From Coccinella septempunctata (Eukaryota; Arthropoda; Insecta; Coleoptera; Coccinellidae): DNA of 64,000 nucleotides. Position numbers and translations under genes: made by a program. The stretch is from positions 2,604,001-2,668,000 of the forward strand of contig NC_058192.1 in NCBI RefSeq assembly GCF_907165205.1. The letters run 5' to 3'. Under the pieces are notes generated by a model. That model saw only the letters and a list, made by a program, of their open reading frames with translations. It was not told the DNA's origin and searched no databases. Below are positions 35,396 through 47,457 of the stretch, piece by piece (position 1 is the stretch's first letter; each line of letters begins with the position of its first letter).

Positions 35396-37702
35396 TTAAA
35401 TTATTGAAAACTGATTTATCCAGAACAGCCTTTATCAGAAAATTTTTGATGTAAGACTCCTTTAATTATTAATTACAGACTGTACTTATGGGGCATGGAC
35501 TTTCTATTCATTCTCATAGATAATTTCCTCTACTCATTAATCATCCTTTCCGATATCTTGGTACTTCGTTCTAGACAGGAAACGCCCGTAATTGAAAAAA
35601 CTTATCTCGTACGCTCTGATCTGGTTAGTTTCGAAAAACGTACAGCCTTATGAATCGCTTCCAACTCAACGGTTTCCTCTGTTGTTCGCCTTATATCAAT
35701 AATTCCATCTTTCAAACTCCCTTTGTGTGGAACCAGGAAATGGTTCGAAACAAACGCTGAGACAGGCACTTTCACAAATGGACAAGAAACTTCCGCCCTG
35801 AATTTTTCACTTCGAATCAACGGATCCCATGTTCCTCGGGAACATTAAGATATTATGATTGATGACAATTCGCGTTTCTTGTATTTGCGCCTCGCACTTT
35901 GTTGAACTGCGGAGTTTTTCGATTCTCCTTTTTGACCTGTTGTTAATATCAATTTTTCACGACCGAAGGATCTCGTACGATGCGGTTTGCTCTATTTTAC
36001 CATCTTTCCTATTCCGTACCGAATGATAATGGTCATTGTCTTGTTTTGATGGGCGCACAGATCTCATTTTCACCATGAACGCAACTATGTACCAATAGGT
36101 AGTTCATCTTTTTGCCAATAGCCGCGCTGGCGATTACTAGATGGCGAAATTTTGATTTAAACTAGTTGGCTGAGTGAACTGTCTTCCTGGTGACAGATGA
36201 TGAATATTATCATTTTCGATTTTTGATAAGAGAACAACATATGACAATGGTGAAATGTTGAAGCGTGACAGTGACAGTCACTAACCCAACGTAACCTATC
36301 TTGACCTATCATTGTTCCCTTTGCCGCAATCATTAGTATGTATCCCTATCATTTTTAGAGAAATTCATTTGATAATCAAGGAGTAAAACATCATAAAAAT
36401 TACCAAATAAGAATAGGTACTTGAAATTTTCGAGGCTAGCTGAATTGGAAAGCTCGATTCGGTCAATATGTACAACCCTGCTGAATAATCAATTTTCCCT
36501 CGATGTATAACTTTCCAGCTGGGCTATTCGGTCGTTCAAGAGTCATAAACTTCGGATGTTTTATGATTGATGATTGGTTCAGAACGTAGAAACAAACTCT
36601 AAATATATAAAGTACGGGGCGCCCAAGGAACAAAAGGGCCTGTTAATAACTTTCAACTGTATGGGTCCCGGGGAACATAAAATGGTCATCAAAGAGAAAT
36701 ATAACAACTTTCCTATAATTACGACAAGAATGTAGCAATACTGTTCGAGGAACTGGCAGTTCCGAGAAATGGAAGGGTAGACATAGACTAAATTTATAGT
36801 TCGTAACATTCGTTTCACCTCTAAAAAGTCCACAGCGAACATTTAAATATGGTTACAATGAGTTATGCTGGAAGGAAACCTTGTAACACTAGTTACGGGA
36901 TTGAGTAATGCATTCGAATCTTTGGATTTCAACAGAAATCGAGGAAGGATGTCGTCTCTTTTGAATGAGGAAATATATGCAAAACGTGTTGTCTGACAAG
37001 GTGATAAACGATGTACTCGCCTGTTTCGTGTTTACTCAGACTGGCTCTGCATCAATATAATCAATACCGTTTCTTGGGCCAGGTAGCCGAAGTGAAGAAA
37101 ATAAGCATCGTTAAAAAATAAAGCACTTTGTGGCTTCCACATTCACTTATTCAACACTTGAGAGTCTTTTGGAGGCTTGGAGATGGACATAAAGTTCCAG
37201 AAGTGAGATCATCATGGAAAATGGAATGGTGGACCCTATAGGTTGAATTCCAACCGAATAACATTAATGTACTAATGTAATCGGGCACAATGTAGTTGCA
37301 GCGTAAGCCGAACTCCATCATACCGCCGCATCCTGTCCACAACGCTGTCAGATGACGTTCAGGTCCGCATCCTAAGCTGAAATTCAATTGCCCTGAAGAC
37401 GATTTCGTAGCGTCATAACTCTCAGATGCCCGGGATGCTGCAATGTGTGCATCTACCACGTTTGTATCCGCCCAGCTGTGGTTCAAACCGCAGCATCGGG
37501 AGAGGTGGATGGATAACGACCAGCAATAATTTCAGCCTGTAGGGGTTTCACAGAACATAGAATCCAGCTGATTAAGAACGGGACAAGATATGGACTGAGT
37601 AACTGTCAAGGAAATTTAGAGTTTAGAGTATGATAGGAGGGCGTGCATGTTCCTACTGTGTAGTTCTTTGTTTTTCAAACTTAATGGAGTATTCTCCTGT
37701 TA
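35396..37702. other. Unassigned intergenic stretch
   Basis: No supported gene. Contains the second copy of the short dispersed repeat (36087-36140). Frames at 36579-36842 and 37151-37486 (minus) have no motif. Confidence 0.45.
36087..36140. repeat. Short dispersed repeat, copy 2
   Basis: Same ~55-bp block as 19728-19783. After 'gccgcgctggc' the two loci diverge. Confidence 0.55.
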
Positions 37703-37894
37703 AGCCCGTTTGCAACAGCCGAGAATTCTCTAGAAAATTTACTCGAGATTTCATGCGCCGTGAATTATGTACCGTTACATACGCACTTTCGGTAGAATTC
37801 TCTGTTCAGTTGCGTACAAAATAATCTCTGCCGTTTTCTTGAGAGAATTTTGTAGAGAATTCTCCAGAGAATTCTCGGCTGTTGCAAACGGGCT
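37703..37894. mobile_element. 192-bp MITE with long TIRs (Harbinger-like tip)
   Basis: The left end AGCCCGTTTGCAACAGCCGA and the right end are inverted for about 38 bp, including the internal gagaattctc palindrome. The centre (about 37740-37850) is unique. The tip resembles PIF/Harbinger MITE termini, but the expected 3-bp TAA/TTA duplication is not clean (left flank TTA, right flank ATG), so the superfamily is uncertain. Confidence 0.75.
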
Positions 37895-39579
37895 ATGGTT
37901 ATGAAGCTTGGAAGCAGACCGAAAGTTCCAAAATATCGGTAAGAATTCTCCCAAATTTCATTGAACCCAAGAGTCGGCAATTGGAGTAGGTCGATTAGCT
38001 ATATTGCCCGAATTCGAACAGTGAACAATTTCGTATCGGTTCGAAGAGAAAACGCGATCCTCAAATGTCAGCGAATTAGAATTTTCCATTTTTTCGCCGG
38101 GCTTTTTCGATATTACTTAGCATTCATAACGGAAAGTTTTCCAATTTGCAATTTGGAATATTAATTGGGAAACTTTGGATTCGTTTCGCCGGAATATGTT
38201 TTTGATCATACTTCTCATCGTCAATCATCCCTGATAACCGATTTCGCTGAACTTCAATTGGTTTTTAATAACGATAAAAATGCGAACTGGGCCAGAATGA
38301 GAAAAGTTGCGATGTTGGTCTTTTTTCACCCATTAGTTCCATGAAAAAGCGAGGAATTTTGCTACTACACGATATTTTCAATCGGAGGATTTGTGGAAAT
38401 AAACCTAGAGAGAAACTATAAGAAGTGTTTACTTAATGGATATTTTACAAGACTCAGGAAGCACCTAACGTAAATGGTTCTAGCAGAAAAAGACGACCAC
38501 AGATTGTGTGGGGAGCAGAAGAAAACTCTGGAGCACCTGGTGATGCTATTGCTAGCCAACGCAAGAAATGCTTAGGACGAGAAGAATAAAGGAGGTAGGC
38601 ATTCTCTTCGAAGCCATCCCTGATACTAAGTAAACTAGATCTCCGGAACTTAGAGCTGTAGAAGACATAGGAGCGAAAACAGTTTGATAGGAGACACAAT
38701 AGTTCACTTTTCAATGTTGCCCAACGAAAAGACACAAAATCCAGTTGCCCCATTACGTAAAACACCCTGTGTTTAATTTCGCAATCCGATTCTCCGTGAT
38801 GAGCACAATTCGAATGATTTTCAAGTGGGTGGAAACGTGAAACCATTCCACGCCGAATACATACTCGTATAGACAAAGAAAAATAAAACCATAAGCAACG
38901 GTCGTGTCGAACAATGGGGTAATTACTGTAATTAACGCGAAACAATGGACGGTGCCAGTTGAAAACCTCGCAGTCTGCTATAATTCAAGGTGAGGCATGA
39001 CAGTTTCGTCTCTAACCTCTCCCAGACAGGTAGCCGTCCATTCCGACGTAGCAACAAGATGAAAATGCTCGGCAATGTCATGAATACTGCATCTGATTGA
39101 TTTAGTATGGGTGTAGTTCATGTCAGTTGGCAAAAGGGAGGTAATGAATTAATTTGGGTGGGCTGGGGCTGCCCGATCATACATTCGTGGTCGCAAAAAG
39201 AGCAAAGCGAGGATGAATCTGGTAGGAATGGGCCTGCCTCTCGAATCAGACAGTCCAGAAGCTGAACTGTATCGGTCAACGATGGTACAGACTGCATGAA
39301 GAGAATTTGAGGGTTTCTGTGAAAATTTTCAGAAAGAATTCGAAAGGTGTCAAAACATCGAAGAAAGTTTCGATATAAATCCTAAGTAATGCAGTATCGT
39401 ATTGAAAATTAACGAAAAATATGTTATATTCTATCCCAATGACCTGAAGACCTTCCTGGTGCTATCGTTAGTGAAACATCAACTAGAGATTTACTAGAAA
39501 AAGCAACAGGAAGATAATTAATAGAGGCAGTATCAATTTTTCGAGTACACGCATTCTACTCACCCTTACACGATCAACA
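37895..39579. other. Unassigned intergenic stretch
   Basis: No supported gene. The 163-codon minus frame at 38454-38945 is long for this DNA, but it has no motif, no neighbour support and a composition like noise. Confidence 0.45.
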
Positions 39580-40548
39580 TACGAGGATATATTGAAAAAT
39601 TCTTAGCCTAGTATAGAACCCAAAAATTTCAATGTCTATATATTTTATTACTCAACATATTCTCCTCTTAATTGGATACATTTATTACAGCGAACCTGCA
39701 ACGTCTCTAGATCTTTCAAAAAAAAAGTTTCTTCTTGCCCTGCAAACCAGGCCTCCACAGCTTTTATTACATCCTTGCTGGAGCAAAATTTACGACCTTT
39801 TAAACTTTTTTTCAGTTGAGGAAAGAGATGATAGTCGGATGGAGCCAAATCAGGTGAATAAGGGGGGTGTTCTAAAATTTCAAACCCTAAATCACGAATT
39901 TTTTGCATGGAAATATGAGAATTGTGTGCAGGGGCATTGTCCTGCAAAAACAAAACACCTTTGTATTGCTTTCCGCGTATTTTCTCTTAAATTTTTTCCA
40001 GTAGAGTGGTGAGTAATGTCGAATAGTAATCTCCGGTTATTTTTCTACCCTTATCCAAAAAATCAATCATGATTACTCCATGGCAATCCCAAAAAACTGA
40101 AGCAAGAACTTTTCCAGCAGATTTTTTGACACGAAACTTCTTAGGTCTTGGGGAACCAGAGTGTCGCCATTCCATCGATTGTTGCTGGATCGTAGAAATG
40201 TACCCAAGTCTGATCCATAGTAACAATTCGGGTTGAGAAGTCTATATCGCTCTTGGTCAACATTCAAACATTTGGGGATCCATTTTGCAGCAATTTTTCT
40301 CATGTCCAAATTGACGTGAACTATATGATGAACGCGTTCGTATGAAATATTCCGTGCTTCAGATATCCGTTTTAGCCCAATTGGACGGTCTGATAAAATC
40401 ATGTCATGAACTGCATCGATATTTACTTTTTTGACCTCAATCTTCACACTGACACTTTTAATGAGTTATTGTTAGTTGCTATAGTAACGCAATATCTTTT
40501 TATGCATGGAACTGGTCTAGGCTAACTAGATATCAATACATCCACGTA
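39580..40548 (-). mobile_element. mariner element, copy 4, internally deleted
   Basis: The termini are TACGAGGATATATTGAAAAA (39580) and, on the far side, ATACATCCACGTA (40548) followed by TA. About 265 bp covering the start codon and first HTH are missing: the 5' leader 'aaaaaagtaaa' joins directly to the codons for NIDAVHDMIL near 40420. A second gap near 40250 removes the block RARVEASRSICARFEND. Confidence 0.9.
39648..40432 (-). pseudogene. mariner DD34D transposase, copy 4, C-terminal half readable
   Basis: This copy keeps the best C-terminal reading in the window: FLQDNAPAHNS (second D), YSPDLAPSDYHLFPQLKK (third D, spacing 34), then EEVIK-like KDVIKAVEAWFAGQEETF and a natural end at RGEYVE followed by TAA at 39648. 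Upstream the frame is lost between the block around HSGSPRPKKFRVKK and this part, and the N-terminal half is deleted. Confidence 0.88.
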
Positions 40549-41664
40549 TATGAAAATCGGCGAGATTCCCATTTGACCATACGTGTATCTGTCGGCGAAT
40601 ATTTATCGGAATGTGCAGATGATGAAATGAACACTTGAATCCATTTCTCTCATAATGAGCATTATTATCCTTCGCATTTTTCGTCCCATTCGACAATATT
40701 TGTTCTCTCCAGGACTGCGAAGGCTCCTATACGATATTATCGCATTAATAAACTCTGGATTGAACTTTGTGAACCGGGCAGAGCTCAATAATGACGCATT
40801 AACGGAATCCCCTCCTCCTGCTTTTACTAACGAGAAGTTCTGGAACTTTGATATCTCCGTGAGCTTTTATGATCCGGGATAAATGTAATTATTCGAAAGT
40901 TCAACGAACAGAGTCTCTCATCAGGAATTAACCGGGATCATGTCTTGTCGCTGGGAAGCGTAGATCAACAATTTGAAGCAATCGACAATCAGAAGTTGTG
41001 ATACACGGCGACGCAGGGATTATCACATAGATTTTCCTTCTGGAAATTCAGCTGATGATGAAATATTTCAATTTTCGTTGGTGGCATCCAGTGATCTCAT
41101 TCAGAAAACGCTCCTTAAGATGACTGATTTCTTCTTGGATTTTTCTCTTTATCGGACAACAATGTTCTCCAACAACTGCACCTCATCGGAGAAAATTCCT
41201 GGAGATATCGATCGTGTCCGCCAAGAAACAATGACTGGCAATCGTAAAAGTCGAAAATAAAAGTGATTTATGAAGGGGGAATTACAGACGAATGTGACAG
41301 AGCAGGACCCTGTATGTGTGCATAGTTTTGTGAAATAAAATCACCACGTAGCCGATTTCTTTCGCTAACGTTTCTGCGACAAATGAGTCTTTCACCGCGA
41401 AACATTGGTTTTGCAATTTATTCGCTGTCACAGGGAACATTTTATCCCGGTATAATGTTCCGCTATCCATATAACCTTTTAGAGTTATATTACGTTCCCA
41501 GGAATTGAGGTTTTTTCACGTTATTTACCCTGTCACGTAAATTGTACTAATGAAGCTAATTTCAGTTCGAGCTAGGACAATAATGGAATTGAAAATGGAA
41601 CACGGAGAAATAGATGGGGGCTTTTAATTGACCCAGTGTTTCGGATGCCAAGCAGAACTATTCC
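40549..41664. other. Unassigned intergenic stretch
   Basis: No supported gene. Frames at 40655-40882 and 40973-41260 (plus) have no motif. Confidence 0.45.
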
Positions 41665-41666
41665 TA

Positions 41667-41982
41667 TACAAGGTGAGTCTTTGACTCGTACAAATATTTT
41701 GACAGTAGATTCCTGAGATCAAAACACTTTTTTTCATTAAGTCTGAAATTTGGCTAAATACAACTCTGTCTAAAATATCCGCAGATGTGAAGTGTCGCAG
41801 GTTAAGCTAGTTCTGGATAATTTTGTTTTTCCTGGGTTGGCACAGTTTAGGAAAATTAAAATGGCTATATCTTTTCATCTAGGCAAAATCGGAAAAGATG
41901 GTATAGGAAAAAAGAAAAGTGTTTGTTTTGACCTCAAGAATCTACTGTTAAAATATTTGTATGACCAAAGACTCACCCTGTA
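41667..41982. mobile_element. TACAGGGTGAG-family element, short copy
   Basis: This 316-bp copy has both ends: TACAAGGTGAGTCTTTGACT (41667) and the inverted 'aaagactcaccctgta' (41982). The following ~50 bp at each end are also inverted (aatattttgacagtagatt against aatctactgttaaaatatt). It has less interior than 61233-61887 and no coding potential. Confidence 0.8.
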
Positions 41983-42315
41983 TGTTCAAGTGAAAGACTT
42001 GCCCTGTATACTGAGAGTTTAATTTGCAACGTTCGTGTAAATTAAATTAACATTGAACCTTTTGTTGAAGTATGACTCCAATTGATACTAACGATTCGGA
42101 GAAATAAATGCTTACGTAAAAAAACGAATCGAAAAAATCAATTGTCATAATTCCCGATCAGAGAAATAATCAACATAAAGCCGCAGTTCATAATGGAATT
42201 GATGAATGCATAATTTATCCACTAACTAGGTTCATTACCTCGATTTCAGTTCAGTGATCGTCGATTGGATTACAGACGAAGTCAATCGTTGAATTTGATG
42301 AAAATTTTAATCTAG

Positions 42316-43435
42316 ATTTATGGTTAGGTACCTCAGTTTATCTATGGTATCTTGAAAAGCTTTTATGAGAGATTGCAAGCATCACCATAGGTCGATCGAT
42401 TGACGTGATCCACATTAGTGATTGACGTTAGGTTTCAAAAGGACTTTAATGTCTGAATGCTGTATTACAATCCGTTCAGAATTTCATAGTACTTTTTCCA
42501 CTGATAGTCATTGATATGGTTTTACGTTTGTTAAACCTCCAATTAAACATAAATTCATAATTGCTTTACTACTTCAGATTTTAATTCTTTCTTAGACACC
42601 AGAAAACTTAAATTATATTGACATAGACTAATAAAGTCAGTCTATGTAACTATGTAAGTTGAGAAGAAATTCTATGGTATATATACCTCTGTTTTATGCT
42701 GCTATATTTCAAGCATAGACATATAGACATGGACTGCACCTTCCCTTTCTATCTATGCATGAAATACGGTCAAAAAAAGTGACAGAGAGAAACGCACGTG
42801 GGGAATGCAGTTGTCTCTTTCTAGAATATTGATTGGTCCACACTCACCTCTATGTGAACGAAAAAGAGAAGGTAAATGCCCGACCATCATTTCTCTCTTT
42901 CTATAAAAAAAGCCAATTTCATGCTGACATTGCTCAGTCCATGTCTCTATGTCTATGATTTCAAGGATATGGGAATTATCAACATGAGCTCTCATTTATG
43001 GTTAGGTACTTCAGTTTATCTATGGTATCTTGAAAGGCTTTTATGAGAGATTGCAAGCATCACCATAGGTCGATCGATTGACATGTTCCACATTAGTGAT
43101 TGACGTTAGGTCATAGATAACCTACGTTAGGTTTCAGAAGGACTTTGATTGCTGAATGCTGTATTTCAATCCGTTTAGAATTTCTACTGATAGTCATTGA
43201 TATGGTTTTACATTTAACTTGTTTAACCTCCAATTAAACATAAATTCTGTCAAAATTGCTATACTACTTCAGATTTTAATTGTTTCTCACATACCAGAAA
43301 ACTAAAATGAAATAAACAAAGACTAATAAAGAGAAAAAATTCTATGGGTTAGAGAAGGCAATGAAAAAGTACATATAGACCTCTGTTTTATTTCTGTTAT
43401 ATTTCAAGGATATGGAAATTATTAACATGAGCTCT
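42316..43435. repeat. Direct tandem duplication, ~430-bp units, one interrupted by a MITE
   Basis: Unit 1 (42316-42993) and unit 2 (42994-43435) share 'atttatggttaggtac' at the start and 'aacatgagctct' at the end, with good similarity between. Unit 1 is longer because it contains the 244-bp element 42714-42957 and its duplicated ATTTCAAG. Small gaps elsewhere (for example near 43099-43125) distinguish the units. Confidence 0.88.
42714..42957. mobile_element. 244-bp MITE with 8-bp target duplication (hAT- or P-type)
   Basis: The left TIR is CATAGACATATAGACATGGA and the right TIR (inward) is CATAGACATAGAGACATGGA. Direct repeats ATTTCAAG lie at 42706-42713 and 42958-42965. Unit 2 of the surrounding duplication has a single ATTTCAAG and no insert (near 43401), which confirms the insertion and its duplication length. 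It is non-coding. Confidence 0.93.
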
Positions 43436-44136
43436 AAGTATCCCACATTTCCATTTTTTCTCGACATGACCCTTATATTTACATGGCAAACGGAAATCCC
43501 AGTTTTACGACTGAAAATTCGAGGCCGACATCGCTTAAACGCGACTACGTCAAACACACCGAACGTTCAAGTGTCTCTAGGCCAAAACCCCGGCAATGAT
43601 GTGTATTTAGATAATTCCGAAACTTAATTAAAAGCTATTCCCGAGTGGAACTACCACCCCCGGAGTATTTAATTACGATTCACGGGAAACTTGGACCGTT
43701 TCGAGCCTTAACGGACCACATCGAGGCCCGGATATGCTCTCGAAGTGCCATCCGAAATTGAAGAGTTGAGGAGGCGCAAACATTCTTGTTTCAAGAGTTC
43801 AACACACACACATCCGAGATATAATTTATCCGGATCTGATTTGCTGAAAGGAGCTGTTGCCACTGGGATGGAACGGGGGGAATTTGGCGTTTCGCGCAGT
43901 GCCGTCTTTGGCCGTGAAAGGGCCCTTGGGCATACAGAGTTTGGGGGCCCTAACAGAGAGTAGAGCAGAACATTTTTTGGGTGAATTCAACGTTGAATTC
44001 CACGATGGGAGGCCGTTTGTGGAGATTCTTCTTACACTTTTGAGCCTTTGGACTGGTTAGATATAAAGGGTAGATTGTAGATTTAAGGGTGGTTTAATTG
44101 TACTGCTACCCATTATAGGTGATTCCAAATTTCTTG
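43436..44136. other. Unassigned stretch, GC-richer patch
   Basis: No supported gene. 43560-43990 is GC-richer than its surroundings and holds two overlapping plus frames (43745-43963, 43857-44060) without motifs. Confidence 0.45.
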
Positions 44137-44595
44137 GATCTCAGTGCAACCGTTCGATCAACTTTCGAGTCGATTATCTCCCAGAAAAATCATGGTAGAT
44201 CCAAATATGATCCATATTCTGAAAGAGCAACTTCTAGTAATAAATCTCAAGATTTCATCGATCTCGGTGCAACCGTTCGATCTTGACGAATTTTCAAGTG
44301 ACTCCATCATTTTTGGGGATTTTCGAGGGTCAACTTTCGAGTAGATTATCTCCCAGAAAAATCATAGTAGATCCCGATGTGATCCATATTCCCAAAGAGC
44401 AACTCTTTCAGTAATAAATCTGAGAACCACAGCGATCTCGAAGCAACCGTTCAATCTTGACGAATTTTTAACTGACCCCATATTTTTAGGAATTTTTCGA
44501 AGGTCACATTCAGAGTGGATTATCTTCCAGAAGAATCATCACAGATCGGAAAGTGATATACATTCCGAAGAAGCAACTCCTCATGTTTGGGGTAG
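44137..44595. repeat. Tandem repeat of ~174-bp units (2.7 units)
   Basis: Units begin gatctcggtgcaaccgttcg at about 44137, 44260 and 44434. The first is shorter (123 bp) because it lacks the block tgacgaattttcaagtgact. Each contains 'attatctcccagaaaaatca' or a close variant and 'agagcaact', usually followed by 'agtaataaatct'. A diverged single unit lies at 47332-47457 plus 48644-48664, split by a TIR element. Confidence 0.85.
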
Positions 44596-45469
44596 GCACT
44601 TAAACTTAAGCAATGCTTCACATTCGAAGCCTTTTAACAATTTTGCAAGCTTATCCCCTGTTGGGCTCCACAACAGATAAATGATCTTTGAATGTTTTGG
44701 CTTCTTAGGTTTTCTTCCAAGCACATAAATATCTACATATACAGTTGGAGGGAGAGAAAACTGGTATTAACCCTGCTGAATTGGAAAATCATGACTCAAT
44801 AGAAAGGTCTGTCGAAGCTGCCAGTTGCTGCATGAAAAAGGGCATCAAAATCGATGCTGATATTCTGAGAAATGGCAAGAAAGTATAAGTCTAAAAGTAT
44901 TTTATTAATATAGACATTCAATCCTTTCGTTGAGGAAACGTGCGTGTGGGATTTGTCCTCACCTCCCCTCGAATCCAGGTCCAGACCAACCATAGACATT
45001 CCACAATGTGTTTTTTTTTCCGGGACTTCATAATTCGCTTACACAAAAGCCGGCAGCAATCGGTAGACAATAAATGCGGCAAGCCTGGCCGTCCCAGATA
45101 GAAGGGAATCTGGAAACGTTTGTGGTTTTTCCACATTCAATTGTGGCAGATTCGGGAGATGCCCAGGTAAAGAGATTAACTCGACCAGAATTGCGGAGCC
45201 CTGGCTGGCCTTCCGATTGCCCGTACGGGGTAGAGAGGGAGGGGGTGGTAAATCCGAGGGTCCGATCCAGTGTATTACGGGATGAGCTCTTTACATATGA
45301 GGGCATTAAATTTTCATAAATAACGGACCTTCCCCGAAGCGATCTATTAAACATGCATGGCCCAAATTCGGAATTTAAGTGGACCTGAGCTACCGCGCGC
45401 CGGCTTCGACGTGTAAGCCTGATTGATTCGCATTTAACACCGTTTCATCGAAGACTGTATTCAATAATC
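44596..45469. other. Unassigned stretch
   Basis: No supported gene. Overlapping frames on both strands at 45028-45354 are mutual shadows without motifs. Confidence 0.45.
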
Positions 45470-45471
45470 TA

Positions 45472-46691
45472 TACTCCATTTACTTTTATTTTGGCACTCG
45501 GTTGGCCATTTAAATTTGACAAATTTCACTCTGTATAGTACGAAAATGTGGGGTTATGAGGCTTGTCAAAACATTTTTGGGTTTTGAATCAACGCTATGT
45601 TGCCCGTTCTTCGTAAAAGTTTCTGTTATTACGTATTTTATCACAATGTCGAATCTCTTCGGAAAATATGTGATGAACATAATTGAAGTTTATACAAACC
45701 GATTTAAGGCATACCAAATCCAGTTATTTGCATGGAAAATACAAGAGATCAGTATAATATCATATTATGCACTAGCTTGAGGAGAGTTAATGTTCGTTAT
45801 CTTCTTTGGCTAAAGTTTGAATACGTTACATCAGTTGTAGATTTCGAAAATATTAACCCGAAGATGAAATGCATGTGATGCAGTGGTTGGGAATGGACAT
45901 CTCTCGAAGGAATTAACAGATAGCTAAAAGAATGTTGAATTATTCAACAAAAATCATCTTGCATCAGTATAAGTAAAAGGAATTAAAGGAAGTTTCAGGT
46001 CAAGATGAACTTCACCTTTGAACAAAAATTCCACCCACATGAATAAACAATTAACAGGACAACTGGTGCGTATTTGTGGCTGTTCATCTTAATACATTGA
46101 TATAATAATAATAATAATTTATTGGTACCTTGAGACATTCACAATGTATATGACAAGACAAATGAAAAATAGAAAAATCAATTAACGGGAACTTATTCAA
46201 CGATGACATTAATCGAAAATCCTGTAGTAAACTTTTCGCATTATTCACTCAAACATAAAATTCTCAAATGCCACCACTTTTTTGGGTCTCCAAATAGTAG
46301 GAAAGTCTTTGTCATCTTCTTCATTCACAATGTTTCTGATTGTGGAAATATTCAGCTGAAATATATGTCGTTTAGATTCAGATAAAACGTTATATACATT
46401 CTCTTACATTGAATATGTTCGCTACCGTCTGACGTATTGTGGATTTTAGAATATCAGGGTATAACTATTTGAATGAGCAGACCTGAATTCTAAATAGCAC
46501 CTCCTGAAACCCTGTCCCTTTTTTTCAAACACTTTCGGCATTTTCGTAATAAAAATTGATATTAGTTGTGGCAACGGCGTTATGACATTAACGACATTTC
46601 ATGAGTGCCAACCTTACTCCGTTCTAGTAACAAAAACTTGATAAAATTATTTCATGGCCAACCGACTGCTAAAATAAATATGAATGGAGTA
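45472..46691 (-). mobile_element. TACTCCATTCAC-family TIR element, copy 3 (full length)
   Basis: TACTCCATTTACTTTTATTT at 45472 and the inverted 'aatatgaatggagta' at 46691, with TA at 45470-45471 and 46692-46693. Its 1220 bp are collinear with 13481-14702 throughout and in the same orientation. The transposase remnant is on the minus strand (46245-46541). Confidence 0.9.
46245..46541 (-). pseudogene. HTH remnant of a transposase (copy 3)
   Basis: Start MPKV at 46541. GT-AG intron with cttac (donor complement) and ttcag preserved, then a reading equivalent to (L)NISTIRNIV and the basic linker, ending TGA at 46245-46247. Same decay pattern as 14257-14552 but with different point changes. Confidence 0.5.
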
Positions 46692-46693
46692 TA

Positions 46694-47331
46694 GTTACTG
46701 TTGGAAAATGCTTTATTTTCCGCTGCCAACTTAACAGAAAATGGCTACTAGTCCATCAATCTTCCCAATAATCCGTTTCTTCACCTGAACTACGCGAATC
46801 CGGAATCGAGATTTCCCCAGTCATTACACTCGATCAGTTATCGTCATTTCCATGAATTTTCAACGCCCCAAATTACCCTGAATTTGCCCCTAGCTAGCGG
46901 CGCACGGGATTTCACCTAGTCGATCGTGGTCGAGCTGACAGACCTCAATGAAATGTGTTTCCTGTGACAGCAGCTCGGGAACCTTCAGATATCACGCGAT
47001 GCACTATTATTCGATGCCTACGCAAACCAATCAATCACCGAGCATTTGACTTGGCCGAAATTAATGCAGGGGAAACGTACCCATGGGTCAACTGTAAATC
47101 TTCGGCTTGGGAGTTTGAAAGTTGAGTCTAGACTATGGTAAAGGACCCTAAAGATCTCCAGATTCAACACCATCAGAATCTTTCTGGAGGAATATAAACT
47201 GAGCAGCAAATGAAGTGGGACACCTGAAAAATTGCCCAAATTCGACAAGCTAGAACTTCGAGATTACTTTGATGATGTTGGATTTAAACCCCCAGATGTA
47301 AGGTCTTATCCTCAGCCTATATGCCACTGGT
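46694..47331. other. Unassigned stretch
   Basis: I see no supported gene or repeat apart from the diverged repeat unit that begins at its right edge. Confidence 0.45.
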
Positions 47332-47457
47332 CTTGAGGAAGTTTTAACTGAACCCATCTTCTAGGGAATTTTCCGAAGGTCACCTTTCCAGTGTATCTTC
47401 CAGAAAAATTATCAAAGGTCGAAAAGTGATGCACATTCCGAAGAAGCAACTCTTCTA
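47332..47457. repeat. Diverged unit of the ~174-bp repeat, left part
   Basis: From 'cttgaggaagttttaactg' to 'gaagaagcaactcttc' this matches 44453-44580. It continues after the inserted element at 48644 with 'tagtaataaatctgaga'. Confidence 0.75.

Noticed and set aside
38454..38945. 163-codon minus-strand open frame.
   Set aside because: It has no recognisable motif, no splice context and no homologue in the window. Long chance frames are expected in 64 kb.
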